In this document: positions 50,846 to 60,618 of the stretch, one piece after another
Position numbering within the stretch: position 1 is the first letter of the stretch
How the letters are laid out: the number at the start of each line of letters is the position of its first letter
Assembly (NCBI GenBank): GCA_045531955.1
Contig: JAZSFC010000009.1
Location: 13,411 to 77,410, forward strand
From: SIG299 sp045531955
GTDB taxonomy: Bacteria; Bacillota; Clostridia; Lachnospirales; Lachnospiraceae
Length of the DNA stretch: 64,000 nucleotides
Direction: 5' to 3'
Notes under the pieces: generated by a model
Seen by the model: only the letters and a program-made list of their open reading frames with translations
The model's database searches: none
What the model was told of the DNA's origin: nothing
Position numbers and translations under genes: made by a program

Positions 50846-53115
50846 ATCACAAAACAAAATCTATGTTAAGTCTGCTGTTGATTGCAGTAGTTACCGTGGC
50901 ATTGGCAGTTGTCAGTGTGTTGGGAATCGGCCCGGATAAGAAATTTTCTGCGGCAAATATTAAGAGGGGACTTGATCTGGAAGGTGGATTAAGTATTACC
51001 TACCAGACGGTAAAGGAAGATCCGACGGTGGAAGAAATGTCTGATACCAGATATAAGCTTCAGCTCCGCGTAGATAATTATTCCACAGAAGCAGCTGTAT
51101 ATCAGGAAGGCAGCAACAGAATCAATGTAGATATTCCGGGTGTTTCCGATGCAGATAAGATTTTACGTGAACTGGGACAGGCAGGTTCTATTTATTTCCT
51201 GCATGGCAGTGGAAATATTGCATACGATTACGAAACAGGAAACTTTGTTTTAGCCAAAACTATGGAGGAAATCCAGGCAGATGGTGACGTGGTTCTGACC
51301 GGCTCTGATATTGCCAAGGCAGAAGCAATGATGCAGGATGCCCAGAACGGTGTAGGAAAAGAATATGTGGTTGCTTTGTCCTTGAATGATGAAGGCAGGG
51401 TAAAATTTGCAGAAGCAACCCAAAAGAGTATTGGTAAGCAGATTGCCATTGTATATGACGGTGAGGTAATCAGTGCTCCGACAGTAAACAGCGCAATTAC
51501 TGATGGCCATGCAATTATTACTATGGGCAATTCTGATTTTGAAGAAGCAAATAAGCTGGCTTCTACGATTCGAATCGGTGCACTTCCTTTGGAATTGACG
51601 GAAATACGTTCTACGGTCGTTGGTGCCCAGCTGGGTGAAGAAGCAATCAGCACCAGCTTGCTGGCAGCGGCCATTGGATTCGTCTGTGTCATTATTTTCA
51701 TGGTGGCTTATTACCGGATTCCGGGTCTTGCAGCAAGTATTGCTCTTGTTATTTATGCAGGATTAAACGTTATCGCTTTGAATTTGTTTGATGTTACCCT
51801 TACCCTTCCGGGTATGGCAGGTATCATTTTGTCCATTGGTATGGCAGTGGATGCGAATGTAATTATTTTCCAAAGAATCAGGGAAGAGCTTGCTACGGGA
51901 AAAACCGTCCGTTCCGCTATGAAGCTTGGTTTTGGTAAAGCAATGTCTGCTATTGTGGATGGTAATGTAACAACCTTGATTGCGGCATTTGTGCTGTATT
52001 TCCTTGGCTCCGGTGGTGTAAAGGGATTTGCAATCACATTGGCTATTGGTATTCTTTTATCCATGTTTACTGCGCTTACTGTGACCAGATTCATTTTAAA
52101 TGCGTTATACGGTATTGGCTTTGACCATGAGAAGTTTTATGGTATTCAGAAGGCCAGAAAGACACTTCCGTTTGTAAAAAACTTCAAGAAATTTGGTGCG
52201 GTTTCTGCAGGAATAGTAGTGATTGGCTTTTTAGCAATGGCATTGTTTATTTCTAGAGGACAGGGTGCATTAAATTACGGACTTGATTTTAAAGGAGGTA
52301 CTTCTTTAAGTGTAACATTCCCGGATGAACTTACGGAAAAGCTGAACCCGCGTTTGGAAAAAACAGTTTCGAAAACGATTTCCACCACAGCGGAAATTGT
52401 GCAGGTGACAGGAGAAAATACGTATATTATTAAAACAAAAGAACTTTCCCAGGAGCAAAGAGCGCAACTTACCAGGGCTTTAGTGGAAGAATATGGTGTA
52501 GACGAAACACTAATCCAGACCGAAAATATCAGTGCAAAAGTAAGCGGTGAAATGAAAGCGGATGCTGTGAAGGCTGTGGCGGTCGCTACGGTTTGTATGT
52601 TGATTTATATTTGGATACGCTTTAAGAACTTTAATTTTGCTGCCAGTGCTGTGGCAGCCCTGTTACATGACGTTTTGATTGTATTGGTAGTATATGCTGT
52701 TGGCAGAATTGCAGTGGGAAATACCTTTATTGCATGTATGTTGACGATTGTCGGATACTCCATAAATGCAACTATTGTGGTATTTGACCGTATTCGAGAG
52801 AATGTGGCATTAGCGGTGCAGAATAAAGAAATACCGGAGCTGGCAGAAGTAGTGGACCGCAGTGTGACCGAAACCTTGTCCAGAAGTGTTAATTCCTCAT
52901 TAACTACATTTGTTATGGTTTTGGCGCTTGCTGTTTTCGGAGTAGATACCATCCGCGAATTTGCTGTTCCGCTCATGGCCGGTATTCTTGCCGGCGGCTG
53001 GTCTTCCGTATGCATTACAGGAGGGTTATGGCATGTACTTGAAACAAAGGTAAAGCAGCATTCTGTAAAGGAAATTGCAGGAATCGAGGAAGAAGATAAT
53101 GAATTTGAAAAATAA
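50842..53115 (+). CDS. secDF: SecD-SecF fused protein-export subunit
   Basis: A 757-residue membrane protein that combines SecD and SecF, typical of Firmicutes, and drives proton-coupled release of secreted proteins at SecYEG. RGLDLEGGLSITY (SecD D1) and LDFKGGTSLSVTF (SecF D1) mark the two halves, with GMAVDANVIIFQRIREE and YSINATIVVFDRIREN as the TM4 signatures of each half. Twelve TM helices are expected. The ATG at 50842 has GAGGAA upstream and overlaps mutY; the longer frame from 50782 is a shadow of mutY. Confidence 0.95.
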   Translation: MNHKTKSMLSLLLIAVVTVALAVVSVLGIGPDKKFSAANIKRGLDLEGGLSITYQTVKEDPTVEEMSDTRYKLQLRVDNYSTEAAVYQEGSNRINVDIPGVSDADKILRELGQAGSIYFLHGSGNIAYDYETGNFVLAKTMEEIQADGDVVLTGSDIAKAEAMMQDAQNGVGKEYVVALSLNDEGRVKFAEATQKSIGKQIAIVYDGEVISAPTVNSAITDGHAIITMGNSDFEEANKLASTIRIGALPLELTEIRSTVVGAQLGEEAISTSLLAAAIGFVCVIIFMVAYYRIPGLAASIALVIYAGLNVIALNLFDVTLTLPGMAGIILSIGMAVDANVIIFQRIREELATGKTVRSAMKLGFGKAMSAIVDGNVTTLIAAFVLYFLGSGGVKGFAITLAIGILLSMFTALTVTRFILNALYGIGFDHEKFYGIQKARKTLPFVKNFKKFGAVSAGIVVIGFLAMALFISRGQGALNYGLDFKGGTSLSVTFPDELTEKLNPRLEKTVSKTISTTAEIVQVTGENTYIIKTKELSQEQRAQLTRALVEEYGVDETLIQTENISAKVSGEMKADAVKAVAVATVCMLIYIWIRFKNFNFAASAVAALLHDVLIVLVVYAVGRIAVGNTFIACMLTIVGYSINATIVVFDRIRENVALAVQNKEIPELAEVVDRSVTETLSRSVNSSLTTFVMVLALAVFGVDTIREFAVPLMAGILAGGWSSVCITGGLWHVLETKVKQHSVKEIAGIEEEDNEFEK

Positions 53116-53827
53116 AAAAACCGTATTGGGCGATGATGCTGCGCTATACAGTCACAAAGAGGATGTTAGTGAAAAAGAAAAATGGGATAGTATGACAAAA
53201 AAAGAGCGCTTGCGGTATTTTGCAGATTACTATCTGGGAAAGATAGTGATTACGCTTATTGTGCTGGCGGTAGTGGGCTCTATTGCTTATACGATGTTAA
53301 AACCAAGACCGGAAACCGTTTTGTCGGTGGCAGTGGTAAATGATGCGGTCAACCAACCGTTATATGATGAACTGCAGAGCAGGTATGAGGCGTTTATTTC
53401 TTTGAATGAGGAAGAACAGCAGACTGTTTTTGACACAGGCTACACTTTCAATGATTACGATTATCAGTCCTGGCAGAAATTTTCCATGTACAACATGGTA
53501 GGAGATTTGGATGTCAGTATTCTTCCTAAAAAATATTTCGAAGAATATGCTCCGGGAGAGTACTTTTCTCCTGTGGCAGTTCATTTATCCAGCGGCCTTT
53601 ATGGTGCTTTGTCTGAGTATTTGCTGGAAACTAAAAAAACGGACGATAGCGGTAATCTGATACCGGGTTCGGAAACGGTATATGGAATTGATCTTTCCTC
53701 TACCTGGCTTTATCAAAACCGGGCATCGGAGGATACGATGGTACTGGTAATTAATCTTGCACCGAAAAATGCGAATAATATTGAATCCTTTTTAAATCTT
53801 TTATTCTTTCCGGATGATGTGAAATAG
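53099..53827 (+). CDS. membrane-anchored protein, unknown, coupled to secDF
   Basis: A 242-residue protein with a charged cytosolic N-terminus (about 1-45), one TM helix (about 48-67, IVITLIVLAVVGSIAYTML) and an extracellular mixed domain of about 175 residues. The ATG at 53099 overlaps the secDF end by 17 bases, with GAGGAAGAAG as ribosome binding site. The extracellular part contains VVNDAVNQPLYDELQ and later GDLDVSILPKKYF. I do not recognise the family. Translational coupling to secDF hints at a role at the membrane or in export. Confidence 0.75.
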   Translation: MNLKNKKTVLGDDAALYSHKEDVSEKEKWDSMTKKERLRYFADYYLGKIVITLIVLAVVGSIAYTMLKPRPETVLSVAVVNDAVNQPLYDELQSRYEAFISLNEEEQQTVFDTGYTFNDYDYQSWQKFSMYNMVGDLDVSILPKKYFEEYAPGEYFSPVAVHLSSGLYGALSEYLLETKKTDDSGNLIPGSETVYGIDLSSTWLYQNRASEDTMVLVINLAPKNANNIESFLNLLFFPDDVK

Positions 53828-53829
53828 AA

Positions 53830-53858
53830 TTGCAAACAGAATGATTTTATTATATAAT
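53830..53858 (+). promoter_or_regulatory. sigma-A promoter overlapping terminator
   Basis: TTGCAA, 17 bp, TATAAT. The predicted transcript start (about 53865) falls inside the hairpin that ends the upstream operon, so the new transcript escapes it. Confidence 0.7.
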
Positions 53859-53859
53859 A

Positions 53860-53888
53860 GATATGTCCTATGGGCATATCTATTTTTT
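53860..53888 (+). terminator. terminator of secDF operon
   Basis: GATATGTCC pairs with GGGCATATC with a 3-nt loop, followed by TATTTTTTT. Confidence 0.75.
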
Positions 53889-53910
53889 TCCCCAACAAGG
53901 AGGTTTTATT

Positions 53911-54852
53911 ATGGCAAATACAAAAAATAATCAAAATAGAACAAATAAATCAGGAAAAAGTAATTCTTCGGGAAAGAATACAAGAAAGAAGAAAAAGACA
54001 TCAGATGATACGATGAAATTCTTGCTGGTGTTGATAATTGCTGCAATAGCCATAGCACTGATTTTCTTTTCAAGACCAAAAGATACGGCAAGCAATATTA
54101 CACCGACGGCAACGCCTACGCCGGTTACAACAGAAAATAATGAATCTACAGTCACACCGGATGCAACAGCTACTCCAACGGCTGCAGCAGAAGTGCCGGA
54201 CAATCAGGAAAATATTCCGACAGAAACACCAAAGGCAACGGAGACTCCTGTACCGACGGCAACGCCAACACCAACCAATACACCAACACCTACACCAACC
54301 CCTGCTTTAAGCTCTTCTGAAGCAGAGACTGTTGTAAAAAATAAAGTAGATACGACCGTATATGATGTACAGCTGGTAAATACCAATCTGGTAGTTGGAA
54401 ACGGAAGGTATTATCAGTTTGGAGCTATTAAGAATCAGGAATTTGTATATCCGTTCCTTGTAGTCAGTCAGGCAGACGGAAGCCTTCATTTTTACGATTC
54501 TACCGAGGGAACGGTATTCGATTTTACAAAATTCCCAATGAAAGCAGAGGCAACGCCTACTCCAACAGTAACACCAACGCCGGCCGGAGTTCTTACAGCA
54601 AAGGAGGCATATGAAATTCTTTGCACTTACTCCAAAGAAGCATTACATATCGGAAAAGAAGTAAAAGAATATGATGCGGAATACGGCGAGGAACTGACTT
54701 TGATTGATGGTGTGGATTGTTACCGCATTAATTTATCCGAATTTAGCAACGGAAAGGTAAGAAACAGGGGTGAGTTTTACGTTTCCGTAGATGGTACAAA
54801 GTGTTACTATATTGACAATGATACCAACGAATTTATTGAGGCAGTAAAGTAA
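53911..54852 (+). CDS. single-pass membrane protein with two Thr/Pro linkers, unknown
   Basis: A 313-residue protein. A very basic cytosolic N-terminus (Asn/Lys/Ser-rich) precedes a TM helix (about 36-53), then a Thr/Pro-rich stretch (60-150), a small extracellular domain (about 150-220, TTVYDVQLVNTNLVVG), a second short Thr/Pro linker and a C-terminal domain with KEAYEILCTYSKEA. AAGGAGG precedes the ATG at 53911. It shares the architecture of the extracellular parts of the kinases and of the GH127-GH25 fusion. Binding of the cell wall is plausible but not shown. Confidence 0.75.
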   Translation: MANTKNNQNRTNKSGKSNSSGKNTRKKKKTSDDTMKFLLVLIIAAIAIALIFFSRPKDTASNITPTATPTPVTTENNESTVTPDATATPTAAAEVPDNQENIPTETPKATETPVPTATPTPTNTPTPTPTPALSSSEAETVVKNKVDTTVYDVQLVNTNLVVGNGRYYQFGAIKNQEFVYPFLVVSQADGSLHFYDSTEGTVFDFTKFPMKAEATPTPTVTPTPAGVLTAKEAYEILCTYSKEALHIGKEVKEYDAEYGEELTLIDGVDCYRINLSEFSNGKVRNRGEFYVSVDGTKCYYIDNDTNEFIEAVK

Positions 54853-54889
54853 GACAGAAGTCACATAAGATATAAGGGGTTAAGCAAGC

Positions 54890-57800
54890 GTGAAAGAAAA
54901 AATTGAGCGACTTTCCAAAGGAATATTTGAATATGAGATGCCGGAACTGATTGTATCGGAAACGGAGCTCAATATTGATGTGGAAGAAGGAATCCGCAAA
55001 TCAGGCAGCATTAGAATTACCAATGACGAAGGAAAAAGAATGAAAGGTGTACTTTATGTCACCGGCAAAATTCTGATGCTCGGAAAAACTGATTTTATTG
55101 GTGCAGAGTGTGAGCTGGAGTATGAAGTTGATGCCACTTCTTTGCAGGCAGGAGAGGAACATGTGGGTACAATCGATATTATCAGCGATTGTGGCGAGTG
55201 TCAGATTCCGTTCCGGATTCATGTTTCAGAACCGGTATTCCGGACTTCTGTAGGAAACATCAGGGATTTGTTTCAGTTTGCCAATCTTGCGAGAATTAAT
55301 TGGAAGGAAGCATTGGAACTGTTTGTTTCGGAAGGGTTTTCGAAAGTTGTATTGCAAAAAGAACCAAAATACCGTCTGGCATATGAACAGTTATCAGCTT
55401 CTGCAGATAAGCCCCATGCGATGGAAGAATTTTTGGTGCTGGTACATAAGAAAAAGCATTGTGATTTTGAAGTAGTGAATGAAACATCAGAGTATGATGT
55501 TAACGACCGGAACTTCATGGAACATCTGGTGATTAAGAAAAACCAGTGGGGTTATATTAATATTTCACTGCAGACAAATGCACCCTATATCCTGCTGACT
55601 AAAAATGAAATTACAATGGATGATTTTATCAATGGTCAGGCAGAAATCGGTTTTGTAATTGAAGCAGAAAAATTAAACCGTGGTACCCATTATGCAGAAA
55701 TTGTTCTTTCGGCAGGACGAAAAGAAGTCCGCTTGCCTGTTACAATTCATAAATCCAGGAAGGAAGATGATGCGGGAACCTATGGAAAAGGTCTGCACCG
55801 TCTGGAATACCGTTTGACGGAGCTTTATCTTCAGTTCAGAAATAATTCCGTATCCAGCGGAAATTATCTGTCAGAGTCCGCACGCTTAATCGAATCTATT
55901 CTCATGTTACTTGATAAACAGGAAATGGGGAACACGGATCCGGTTGTAAAGAACGGAATTGAAGAAAAAAAATGTCTGTATGAATTATATCGTGCGTATC
56001 TTTCGATTGTGGACGGAAAGAATCGGGGTATGGACGATTCCTACGAAATGATTCTGAGCAGAAAATCATATTTTGAGCGTAATAACAAACTTTTTTATTG
56101 TGCGGTACTGTATTTGGAAGCAATGAAATCCAGAGACCGTCGCCAGGTCGAGGAATCTGCCGATATAATCCGTAGATATTATGAACAGGATAAAAAAGAC
56201 GATATTATTCTCTGGTTTTTATTGTATATGGACAAGCGCCTGGAGAATAGTAAGTTGCTGCGTTATGAAATGATAAAAAAGCATTGCGGCGAAGAAAGTG
56301 TCAGCCGGATTCTTGCATTTGAAGCGGCCATGGTCTGGAATGCGGAGCCGATGGCAGTATCAGAAATCAGTAGCTTTGAATGTCAAATAATGCAGTATCT
56401 GTTAAAATATAAGCTTGCAGGAAAAGAAACAGCTTTGCAATTTGCTTATTTATCAGAAAAAAGTGCAGAAAAAGACGGTGTTCAGATTCGCATACTGAAG
56501 CAATTGTATGAACAGTTTAAACATAGGGATATTTTATTTGCATTATGCAAAAAAATGATTCGAAATAATTATTGCGGTAAAGACGATCATCCGTACTATA
56601 AGCAGGGAATCAAGGAGCAATTGCGCCTGGACCGTCTGAATGAGTATTACATTATGACACTGGACAAAACAGCAAACCAGCTGATAGAGCAGCAGGCATT
56701 GCTGTATTTCAGTATGACCAATTTTGCCACAGAAGAAGATGCAGCTTTTGTATATTCTTATGTGGTAAGAAATAAAGACATTAATCCTGCCATTTACCGT
56801 GCATATTTGAAAAAAATGGAGCAGTTTGCGGTAAACCAGATGAAAGCAGGTGTTATTTCAGGTTTTCATGCAGTGCTTTATGCAGATGTATTACGTCCTT
56901 CCATTATTGACCGTGAAATGGCACAGCAGCTTCCGGAACTGATTTTTACCTATCAGGTAGAGTGTAAGGACAAAAAAATACAAAGTGTATGCGTAGCCCA
57001 TAAAGAAGAAAAAACAGTTCAGATTGTGCCTTTAGAAGAAAAAAATGGTGTACGTCAGGCTTTGGTAAAGATATATACGGAAAATGCAGAAATTTTTCTT
57101 ATAGATAAACAGGGCAGATTTTATTTATTGAACAGCGAGGACAAAATGTTCCGATTAATGCATGCTGAGAACTTTTTGGAAACCTGTTATGAAATCGGAA
57201 GCGATAACCGTAAGCTTCTGCTTCATATGTGGGAGAAAAACAAAAATTACAATCGGCATGATGATATGATGATTGAACTGCAAAAACAGATTTCCCAAAT
57301 GGATGATTTAAGGGAGGAAGTGCAGAACAACTGTGTAGTTGCTTTGGTTGATTATTACTATGAGCACTATAATGTTGAACTTTTGGAATCTTACTTAAAT
57401 GCGGTGAATCTGAAACTTCTGCCTACCAGAGAACGCGAAAAAATGCTGGAAATGATGATTCTACGGGACATGTATGATAAGGTTATCGAAAGCGTGGAAC
57501 TTTTTGGATGTTCTACCGGAATGCAGGCAAAACGACTTTCTAAGCTTTGTGTCAGGGGTATTTATTCTTCTCAGGAAGAAAGAGACCGTTCCACTCTTCT
57601 AACAATGGGACATTATGCATTCCGCTATGGCCGGGTAGAGGACAGGTTGCTGCAATATCTGGTTGACAGATACAATGGTACTACCGGTGATATGTGTGAG
57701 CTTTGGAAAGCAGCAAAGGAAAGAGAACTGGAGACTACCAGTTTGGAAGAACGCCTGCTGGCACAAATGTTGTTTGCGGAAAGCTATGTAGAAGACTCTT

Positions 57801-58504
57801 TCCTGGTGTTTGTGAGTTACTGCGGAAGCGGATTAAATCGCAAGCTGATTAGGGCATATTTTTCCTATTGTGCCTACAAATATTTTGTGAAAGACAGAAT
57901 AACCAATACAGAGCTTTTTGAAATGCTGAAGAAAGAATCTTTTCTGGAAAACAATCAGATTTGTGTGTTGGCATTGTTAAAGTATTATGCCGGGAAAGAT
58001 ATGCTGGTAGAAGCTGAAAAATCTTTTGTGAATTTTCATATCCAGAGATTGGTACAGAAAAAACTGATATTCGGTTTCTACAAAGAATTTGAAGGAAAAA
58101 TTGCATTACCCGCTTATATGTTGGACAAATATTTTGTAGAGTATCGGACAAATCCGGAGCATAAATTAGTAATTCACTATTCTTGTGGTTTGGAAGACGA
58201 GGAATTGAAAACAGAAGAGATGGTAGATGCCGGATACGGTATTTTTGAAAAGGAGCTAATTTTATTCTACGGTGAAAGTCTGCAGTATTTTATTACGGAA
58301 GAGAGCGAGGAAGGAACGGAAATCGTTGAAAGCCGCATAATCAATCACACGGAAACGGATGTTTCTTTTGGTACCACAAAATACGGTAAAATTAACGAGA
58401 TTCTTGTTACAAAAGAACTGCAGGACGAAAAAACGCTGTTTAGTCTGTTGGAGCAGTATTACAAAGAAGAGTATGCGATAAAACGGCATTTTACACCGTT
58501 GTAA
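54890..58504 (+). CDS. DUF5717-like large protein, unknown
   Basis: A 1204-residue, apparently soluble protein started by GTG after AAGGGG. The first about 300 residues contain two beta-rich Ig-like repeats (ELIVSETELNIDVEEG; LLTKNEITMDDF), and the rest is alpha-helical, TPR/HEAT-like. It matches what I know as DUF5717 of Lachnospiraceae, usually next to a DUF5716 gene, which also follows here. No TM or signal peptide. It is the first of four co-directional genes and may be a scaffold for the Hsp70-like protein next door. Family name recalled, not searched. Confidence 0.65.
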   Translation: MKEKIERLSKGIFEYEMPELIVSETELNIDVEEGIRKSGSIRITNDEGKRMKGVLYVTGKILMLGKTDFIGAECELEYEVDATSLQAGEEHVGTIDIISDCGECQIPFRIHVSEPVFRTSVGNIRDLFQFANLARINWKEALELFVSEGFSKVVLQKEPKYRLAYEQLSASADKPHAMEEFLVLVHKKKHCDFEVVNETSEYDVNDRNFMEHLVIKKNQWGYINISLQTNAPYILLTKNEITMDDFINGQAEIGFVIEAEKLNRGTHYAEIVLSAGRKEVRLPVTIHKSRKEDDAGTYGKGLHRLEYRLTELYLQFRNNSVSSGNYLSESARLIESILMLLDKQEMGNTDPVVKNGIEEKKCLYELYRAYLSIVDGKNRGMDDSYEMILSRKSYFERNNKLFYCAVLYLEAMKSRDRRQVEESADIIRRYYEQDKKDDIILWFLLYMDKRLENSKLLRYEMIKKHCGEESVSRILAFEAAMVWNAEPMAVSEISSFECQIMQYLLKYKLAGKETALQFAYLSEKSAEKDGVQIRILKQLYEQFKHRDILFALCKKMIRNNYCGKDDHPYYKQGIKEQLRLDRLNEYYIMTLDKTANQLIEQQALLYFSMTNFATEEDAAFVYSYVVRNKDINPAIYRAYLKKMEQFAVNQMKAGVISGFHAVLYADVLRPSIIDREMAQQLPELIFTYQVECKDKKIQSVCVAHKEEKTVQIVPLEEKNGVRQALVKIYTENAEIFLIDKQGRFYLLNSEDKMFRLMHAENFLETCYEIGSDNRKLLLHMWEKNKNYNRHDDMMIELQKQISQMDDLREEVQNNCVVALVDYYYEHYNVELLESYLNAVNLKLLPTREREKMLEMMILRDMYDKVIESVELFGCSTGMQAKRLSKLCVRGIYSSQEERDRSTLLTMGHYAFRYGRVEDRLLQYLVDRYNGTTGDMCELWKAAKERELETTSLEERLLAQMLFAESYVEDSFLVFVSYCGSGLNRKLIRAYFSYCAYKYFVKDRITNTELFEMLKKESFLENNQICVLALLKYYAGKDMLVEAEKSFVNFHIQRLVQKKLIFGFYKEFEGKIALPAYMLDKYFVEYRTNPEHKLVIHYSCGLEDEELKTEEMVDAGYGIFEKELILFYGESLQYFITEESEEGTEIVESRIINHTETDVSFGTTKYGKINEILVTKELQDEKTLFSLLEQYYKEEYAIKRHFTPL

Positions 58505-58520
58505 GCGGAGGTGGATTATT

Positions 58521-59753
58521 ATGGCATCATTAATGCTTGGCATTGATTTCAGCAAAACAGACATGCAAATCGGCATATGGAATGAAGAACGAACCTGTGC
58601 AGATGTGTATCAGTTTCCGGAATATATGGGTGGGGATATTATCCCAACCATGGTAATTGCAGATGCGGACGGAAAGCTGTTGGTGGCTAAGGAAGCATTG
58701 GATTACAGCATGAAGACACAACAGCACGGGGTGACATCCTTATATGGCAATTTGTCCAATGAGATAATAGAATTAGGTGGCAGACAAATGAGTGTAAATC
58801 AATTATTCGCTCATTATTTGCAGGAAACGCTTGCTGTAATACGGAAGCGTTTCGGCAGTGCGTCTATTGCCAGAATAGGTATTACCGGTGAGCGTATGAC
58901 AGAAGAAAAGAGGCTTCACTTGGCAGAAATCATGGAAGCACTTGGGTATTCCGAAGATAAACTGTTCTTTGCTTCTCATGCGGACACCGTCTTATGGTAT
59001 GAAATCTGTGAAGGCACCAAAGGCGGTTCTATGACCTTGGACTTTGACAGTAAGGGAATGACAGCCTATTTAGTAAATGCCGGAAATGAAGAGATGGATA
59101 TTCCGTATTATGTTGAAACCATTGATTACAGCAGTTTGATGCCGGGAGGATTAACCGGTATTTTAGATGAAGAAGAACGTAAAAACAGTTTTACCGGGAT
59201 AACAGAACTGGCTATTGCCAGAAAAGCAGTTGCAAGACTGTATGTCACCGGTGACATCGTGGATACACCTGGGATTTCAACAATTTTAGGACGGTTTTAC
59301 AATAACGGACGAAGAATTTTTACCGGACGAAGTCTGTATTGTTTGGGGGCATGTTATTATGCAGTAAAAGAAAAACTTCCAAAACGTGCTATAGGGGATA
59401 ATCAGATTTTCCATAATGTATCGTTGGAGGCGTATGAAGATGCAGTTACACATCAGGTGCAACTGCTGAAAGCCGGAACTGATTTATCCAAAGCCGGAGC
59501 GGTAATTCAGGTGATATTGGATGATACAAAAGAAATGAAGTTTCAGATTACGGATGTCCGTACTGCGGAATCAATTAATTGTACGTTACATCCGGAAGAG
59601 TTTTACTTCAGAGAAAATAAAACTCTCCGCTTAGAGATTGAAGCGCGTTTTTTGGATTATGAAACATTAGTATTGAAAATCCGGGACGTTGGATTTGGCG
59701 ATATATGTCCTGCTACTTATCGTGTGTGGGAACAAATTGTTAATTTAGGCTAG
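58521..59753 (+). CDS. Hsp70/actin-fold protein (DUF5716-like)
   Basis: A 410-residue protein. LMLGIDFSKTDMQIGIWN resembles the phosphate-1 loop of Hsp70/actin ATPases, with LDFDSKGMTAYLVN at the phosphate-2 position and ILGRFYNNGRRIF further on. Canonical DLGGG is degenerate (DFDSKG), so ATP hydrolysis may be weak. GCGGAGGTGG precedes the ATG. It follows the DUF5717-like gene by 16 bp and is followed by a TPR gene, suggesting a stable complex. Distinct from the full-length Hsp70 at 38579. Confidence 0.7.
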   Translation: MASLMLGIDFSKTDMQIGIWNEERTCADVYQFPEYMGGDIIPTMVIADADGKLLVAKEALDYSMKTQQHGVTSLYGNLSNEIIELGGRQMSVNQLFAHYLQETLAVIRKRFGSASIARIGITGERMTEEKRLHLAEIMEALGYSEDKLFFASHADTVLWYEICEGTKGGSMTLDFDSKGMTAYLVNAGNEEMDIPYYVETIDYSSLMPGGLTGILDEEERKNSFTGITELAIARKAVARLYVTGDIVDTPGISTILGRFYNNGRRIFTGRSLYCLGACYYAVKEKLPKRAIGDNQIFHNVSLEAYEDAVTHQVQLLKAGTDLSKAGAVIQVILDDTKEMKFQITDVRTAESINCTLHPEEFYFRENKTLRLEIEARFLDYETLVLKIRDVGFGDICPATYRVWEQIVNLG

Positions 59754-59766
59754 AAAGGACCTTTTT

Positions 59767-60603
59767 ATGGGGAAGCTGATTGTTACAACAGGTAATTACG
59801 CTAAAACAGGATATCTGTTAAAAAATTCAAAACAGAATATTTATTCCATTGAGGAATTATGCTATTGTATTATGCGTAATCCGGAATTATGTGATGATTA
59901 TCTGTATGATGAAGGTCTGGCGCGCTACATCAGAGAGACATTAGGACTGAAAGAGCGAGGTGCATTACTGGCTGATTTAATTAAAAGGGATGCACCGTTG
60001 AAGGATTTGATTACGGTGGTCTTTTGCAGCTGTGATTACTATACCAAAGAGGAAATCGAAGAATTTCTTCAGGAACAATCTAAGGTAGAGCGTAGTGAAG
60101 AATGGGTTCGGACAAAAAATAAGGCAGACAGTTATTTATCCCATGGAAATTTCAGGGATGCAGTTATGAATTACCGTTTCTTACTGAAGGAGAAAGATAA
60201 TTACGGAATTACATCGGAAACATTAGGAGATATTTATCATAATCTGGCAATTGCCTTGCTTCATACCGATGGGTTTGGAGAAGCTGCAGATTATTTCAGG
60301 GAAGCTTATGAGCGGAATAACCGGGAAGAAACGTTGAAACAATATCTACTGGCTTTACGGTTTGCCGGGGACAGAGTGATGTATGAGTCGGCATTGGACA
60401 TTTATCAGGTGTCGGAGAGTATTTCCAAGTGGCTGGATGTGGCTTTCTTTCAAACAGAGTTAGAAACACAGGAGATTTCTGATTTTTCTGATTTGAATCT
60501 GCTTCGACAGCTTCTTCGGGATGGAAAAATTAACGATTTTTATACGAATGTCAATCGCATGACAGAGCAAATGAAAGAGCAATACAGAAAATACAACGAA
60601 TAG
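59767..60603 (+). CDS. TPR-type protein, unknown
   Basis: A 278-residue soluble, helical protein. The N-terminal half (LIVTTGNYAKTGYLL; IYSIEELCYCIMRNPELCDD) is characteristic of the DUF5717/5716 neighbourhood, and the C-terminal half shows TPR-like helical pairs (ADSYLSHGNFRDAVMNYRFL, then NLAIALLHTDGFGEAADYF). AAAGGA precedes the ATG. Probably a protein-interaction partner for the Hsp70-fold protein upstream. I cannot name a family. Confidence 0.7.
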   Translation: MGKLIVTTGNYAKTGYLLKNSKQNIYSIEELCYCIMRNPELCDDYLYDEGLARYIRETLGLKERGALLADLIKRDAPLKDLITVVFCSCDYYTKEEIEEFLQEQSKVERSEEWVRTKNKADSYLSHGNFRDAVMNYRFLLKEKDNYGITSETLGDIYHNLAIALLHTDGFGEAADYFREAYERNNREETLKQYLLALRFAGDRVMYESALDIYQVSESISKWLDVAFFQTELETQEISDFSDLNLLRQLLRDGKINDFYTNVNRMTEQMKEQYRKYNE

Positions 60604-60618
60604 CAAGTGGAGAAAACA

